Assembly: GCA_030690245.1 (NCBI GenBank)
Contig: JAUYGW010000305.1
Coordinates: forward strand, 1-7,128
DNA length: 7,128 nt
Direction: 5' to 3'
From: Gallionella sp.
GTDB lineage: Bacteria; Pseudomonadota; Gammaproteobacteria; Burkholderiales; Gallionellaceae
Below are positions 5,486-7,128 of the stretch, piece after piece. How positions within the stretch are numbered: position 1 is the first letter of the stretch; each line of letters opens with the position of its first letter. The translations under genes were made by a program, and so were the position numbers. The notes under the pieces are model-generated. The model worked only from the letters and a program-made list of their open reading frames with translations, was not told the DNA's origin and made no database searches.

Positions 5486-7128
5486 TCAGGTTTCCTGCGC
5501 TGGTTGCGTAGGCGTAGTAGCAGGTGCGGTCGGCGCAGTATCTTGCGGCGGTTGCGGCGCCTGAGTGCTTTGGCTTGGCTTGGGCGGGCGCGGCAGATTG
5601 CCGGCCATGATGTCGTCGAGTTGGTCGGCATCAAGGGTTTCCCACTCCAGCAAGGCCTTGGCCATGGTTTCGATCTTGTCGCGATTTTCCTCGATCAGAC
5701 GGCGCGCCAGCGCATACTGCTGGTCGATGATGCGGCGAATCTCGGCATCCACCTGCTGCATGGTCGCTTCGGAAATATTCTTGTGGGTGGTCACCGAACG
5801 TCCCAGAAAAACTTCTCCCTCGTTTTCGCCATACACCATAATCCCGAGCGCGTCCGACATGCCCCACTGGGTCACCATTTTGCGCGCCATATCGGTGGCA
5901 CGCTCAAAATCGTTGGAAGCGCCGGTGGTCATCTGGTGCATGAAAATCTCTTCGGCAATCCGCCCGCCGAACAGCACCGCGATGGTATCGAGGATGCGCA
6001 CCTTGTCCATGCTGTAGCGGTCTTCTGCGGGTAACTGCATGGTCAGACCCAGCGCACGTCCGCGCGGGATGATGGTCACTTTGTGCACCGGGTCGGTCTT
6101 CGGCAACAGCTTGGCCACTACCGCATGCCCGGATTCGTGATAGGCGGTGTTGCGCCGTTCTTCTTCAGGCATCACCATGGAGCGGCGTTCCGCGCCCATC
6201 ATGATCTTGTCTTTGGCCGCCTCGAAATCATCCATATCGACGAAACGCTTGCCGCGCCGTGCTGCAAACAAGGCCGCCTCGTTGACCAGGTTCGCGAGGT
6301 CCGCGCCGGACATGCCAGGCGTGCCGCGCGCCAGGATGTCGGCCTTCACATCGGAAGACACCGGCACCTTGCGCATATGCACCATCAGGATTTGTTCGCG
6401 GCCGCGAATATCCGGCAGCGGTACCACGACCTGGCGGTCGAAGCGCCCTGGGCGCAGCAGCGCCGGATCGAGCACGTCGGGTCGGTTGGTCGCGGCGATC
6501 ACGATCACGCCGGAAGCGCCCTCGAAACCATCCATTTCCACCAGCAGCGCATTCAGGGTCTGCTCGCGTTCGTCGTTGCCGCCGCCGAGGCCGGCACCGC
6601 GCTGACGGCCGACCGCATCGATTTCATCGATGAACACGATGCATGGCGAGTGTTTCTTGGCTTGCTCAAACATGTCGCGCACGCGCGCCGCGCCGACGCC
6701 GACAAACATTTCCACAAAGTCCGAACCGGAGATCGAGAAGAACGGCACCTTGGCTTCGCCCGCGATCGCTTTCGCCAGCAAGGTCTTGCCGGTGCCGGGA
6801 CTGCCCACCAGCAGCACGCCGCGCGGGATGCGCCCGCCGAGGTTCTGGAATTTGGACGGGTCGCGCAGGAAGTCGACCAGTTCGGACACTTCCTCCTTGG
6901 CCTCATCGCAGCCCGCCACGTCGGCGAAGGTGAAGCGCTCCTTGTTTTCATCCAGCATGCGCGCGCGCGACTTGCCGAACGAGAATGCGCCGCCCTTGCC
7001 GCCGCCCTGCATCTGGCGCATGAAGAAGATCCACACGCCGATCAGCAGGATCATCGGGAACCATGACACGAAAATATTCATCAGCAGGGATTGCTCTTCT
7101 TCCGGCTTGGCTTCGATTTTCACGCCAT
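5486..7128 (-). CDS. ftsH: ATP-dependent zinc metalloprotease FtsH (5' end outside window)
   Basis: FtsH is the hexameric inner-membrane AAA+ protease that degrades unassembled membrane proteins and short-lived regulators such as LpxC and sigma-32 in E. coli. The frame runs off the window edge; about 85 residues (first membrane segment and periplasmic domain) are missing. Counting from the GTG codon at 7123, which is internal, membrane segment 2 lies at about 13-36, Walker A GSPGTGKT at 107-114, Walker B IVFIDE at 162-167, the second region of homology [19 protein letters not shown] at 211-229, and the zinc motif HESGH at 329-333. The third zinc ligand is probably the Asp in GASND. HESGH replaces the more usual HEAGH, leaving HExxH intact, and GSPGTGKT replaces GPPGTGKT. 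The last 35 or so residues are a Pro/Thr/Gln-rich tail. It is the first gene of the ftsH-folP-glmM series here; in E. coli rlmE lies upstream, outside this window. Confidence 0.97.
   Translation of the reverse strand, partial: GVKIEAKPEEEQSLLMNIFVSWFPMILLIGVWIFFMRQMQGGGKGGAFSFGKSRARMLDENKERFTFADVAGCDEAKEEVSELVDFLRDPSKFQNLGGRIPRGVLLVGSPGTGKTLLAKAIAGEAKVPFFSISGSDFVEMFVGVGAARVRDMFEQAKKHSPCIVFIDEIDAVGRQRGAGLGGGNDEREQTLNALLVEMDGFEGASGVIVIAATNRPDVLDPALLRPGRFDRQVVVPLPDIRGREQILMVHMRKVPVSSDVKADILARGTPGMSGADLANLVNEAALFAARRGKRFVDMDDFEAAKDKIMMGAERRSMVMPEEERRNTAYHESGHAVVAKLLPKTDPVHKVTIIPRGRALGLTMQLPAEDRYSMDKVRILDTIAVLFGGRIAEEIFMHQMTTGASNDFERATDMARKMVTQWGMSDALGIMVYGENEGEVFLGRSVTTHKNISEATMQQVDAEIRRIIDQQYALARRLIEENRDKIETMAKALLEWETLDADQLDDIMAGNLPRPPKPSQSTQAPQPPQDTAPTAPATTPTQPAQET

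Noticed and set aside
6083..7066. 327-codon open frame on the + strand opposite ftsH
   Set aside because: It is the antisense shadow of a well-conserved gene in GC-rich DNA; its His/Arg/Ala-rich product matches no family I recognise.
7126..7128. ATG at the very end of the window on the - strand as the ftsH start
   Set aside because: It reads ATG-GCG-TGA in another frame. The ftsH frame continues past the window edge, and the first membrane segment and periplasmic domain are still missing.

Overview
The window looks like chromosomal DNA of a GC-rich Gram-negative proteobacterium, most likely a betaproteobacterium. This is inferred from protein similarity (ClpA, GluQ-RS, GlmM, FolP and FtsH all read close to the proteobacterial versions) and from the classical ftsH-folP-glmM order. 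I cannot name a species.

Layout: three genes on the + strand face three on the - strand and the two sets converge near 3100. On the + strand are the 3' part of clpA (1-843, cut by the window edge), gluQ (935-1879) and an isolated gene for a DUF2806-like protein of unknown function (2030-3067). On the - strand, read right to left, are ftsH (7128-5486, 5' end cut off by the window), folP (5409-4588) and glmM (4474-3122).

How the genes relate: ClpA unfolds substrates for ClpP, and FtsH is the membrane-anchored AAA+ zinc protease. FolP makes dihydropteroate for folate, and GlmM makes glucosamine-1-phosphate for peptidoglycan and LPS. GluQ-RS glutamylates queuosine in tRNA-Asp. These five are ordinary core genes. 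The DUF2806-like gene is the accessory element: clearly lower in G+C, started by TTG behind a strong ribosome binding site, and flanked by 9-bp direct repeats.

The most unusual property of the window is its non-coding structure. Nearly every gene junction carries a different imperfect palindrome: 854-929, 1851-1872, 1887-1918, 3082-3107, 4500-4590 and 5412-5482. One more palindrome (1372-1410) sits in frame inside gluQ and adds about 15 residues to the enzyme. Several of these touch a start or stop codon. They read as several families of dispersed palindromic repeats that have colonised the permissive sites of this genome. No intergenic gap exceeds 150 bases. I see no tRNA, rRNA, CRISPR array or transposase gene.
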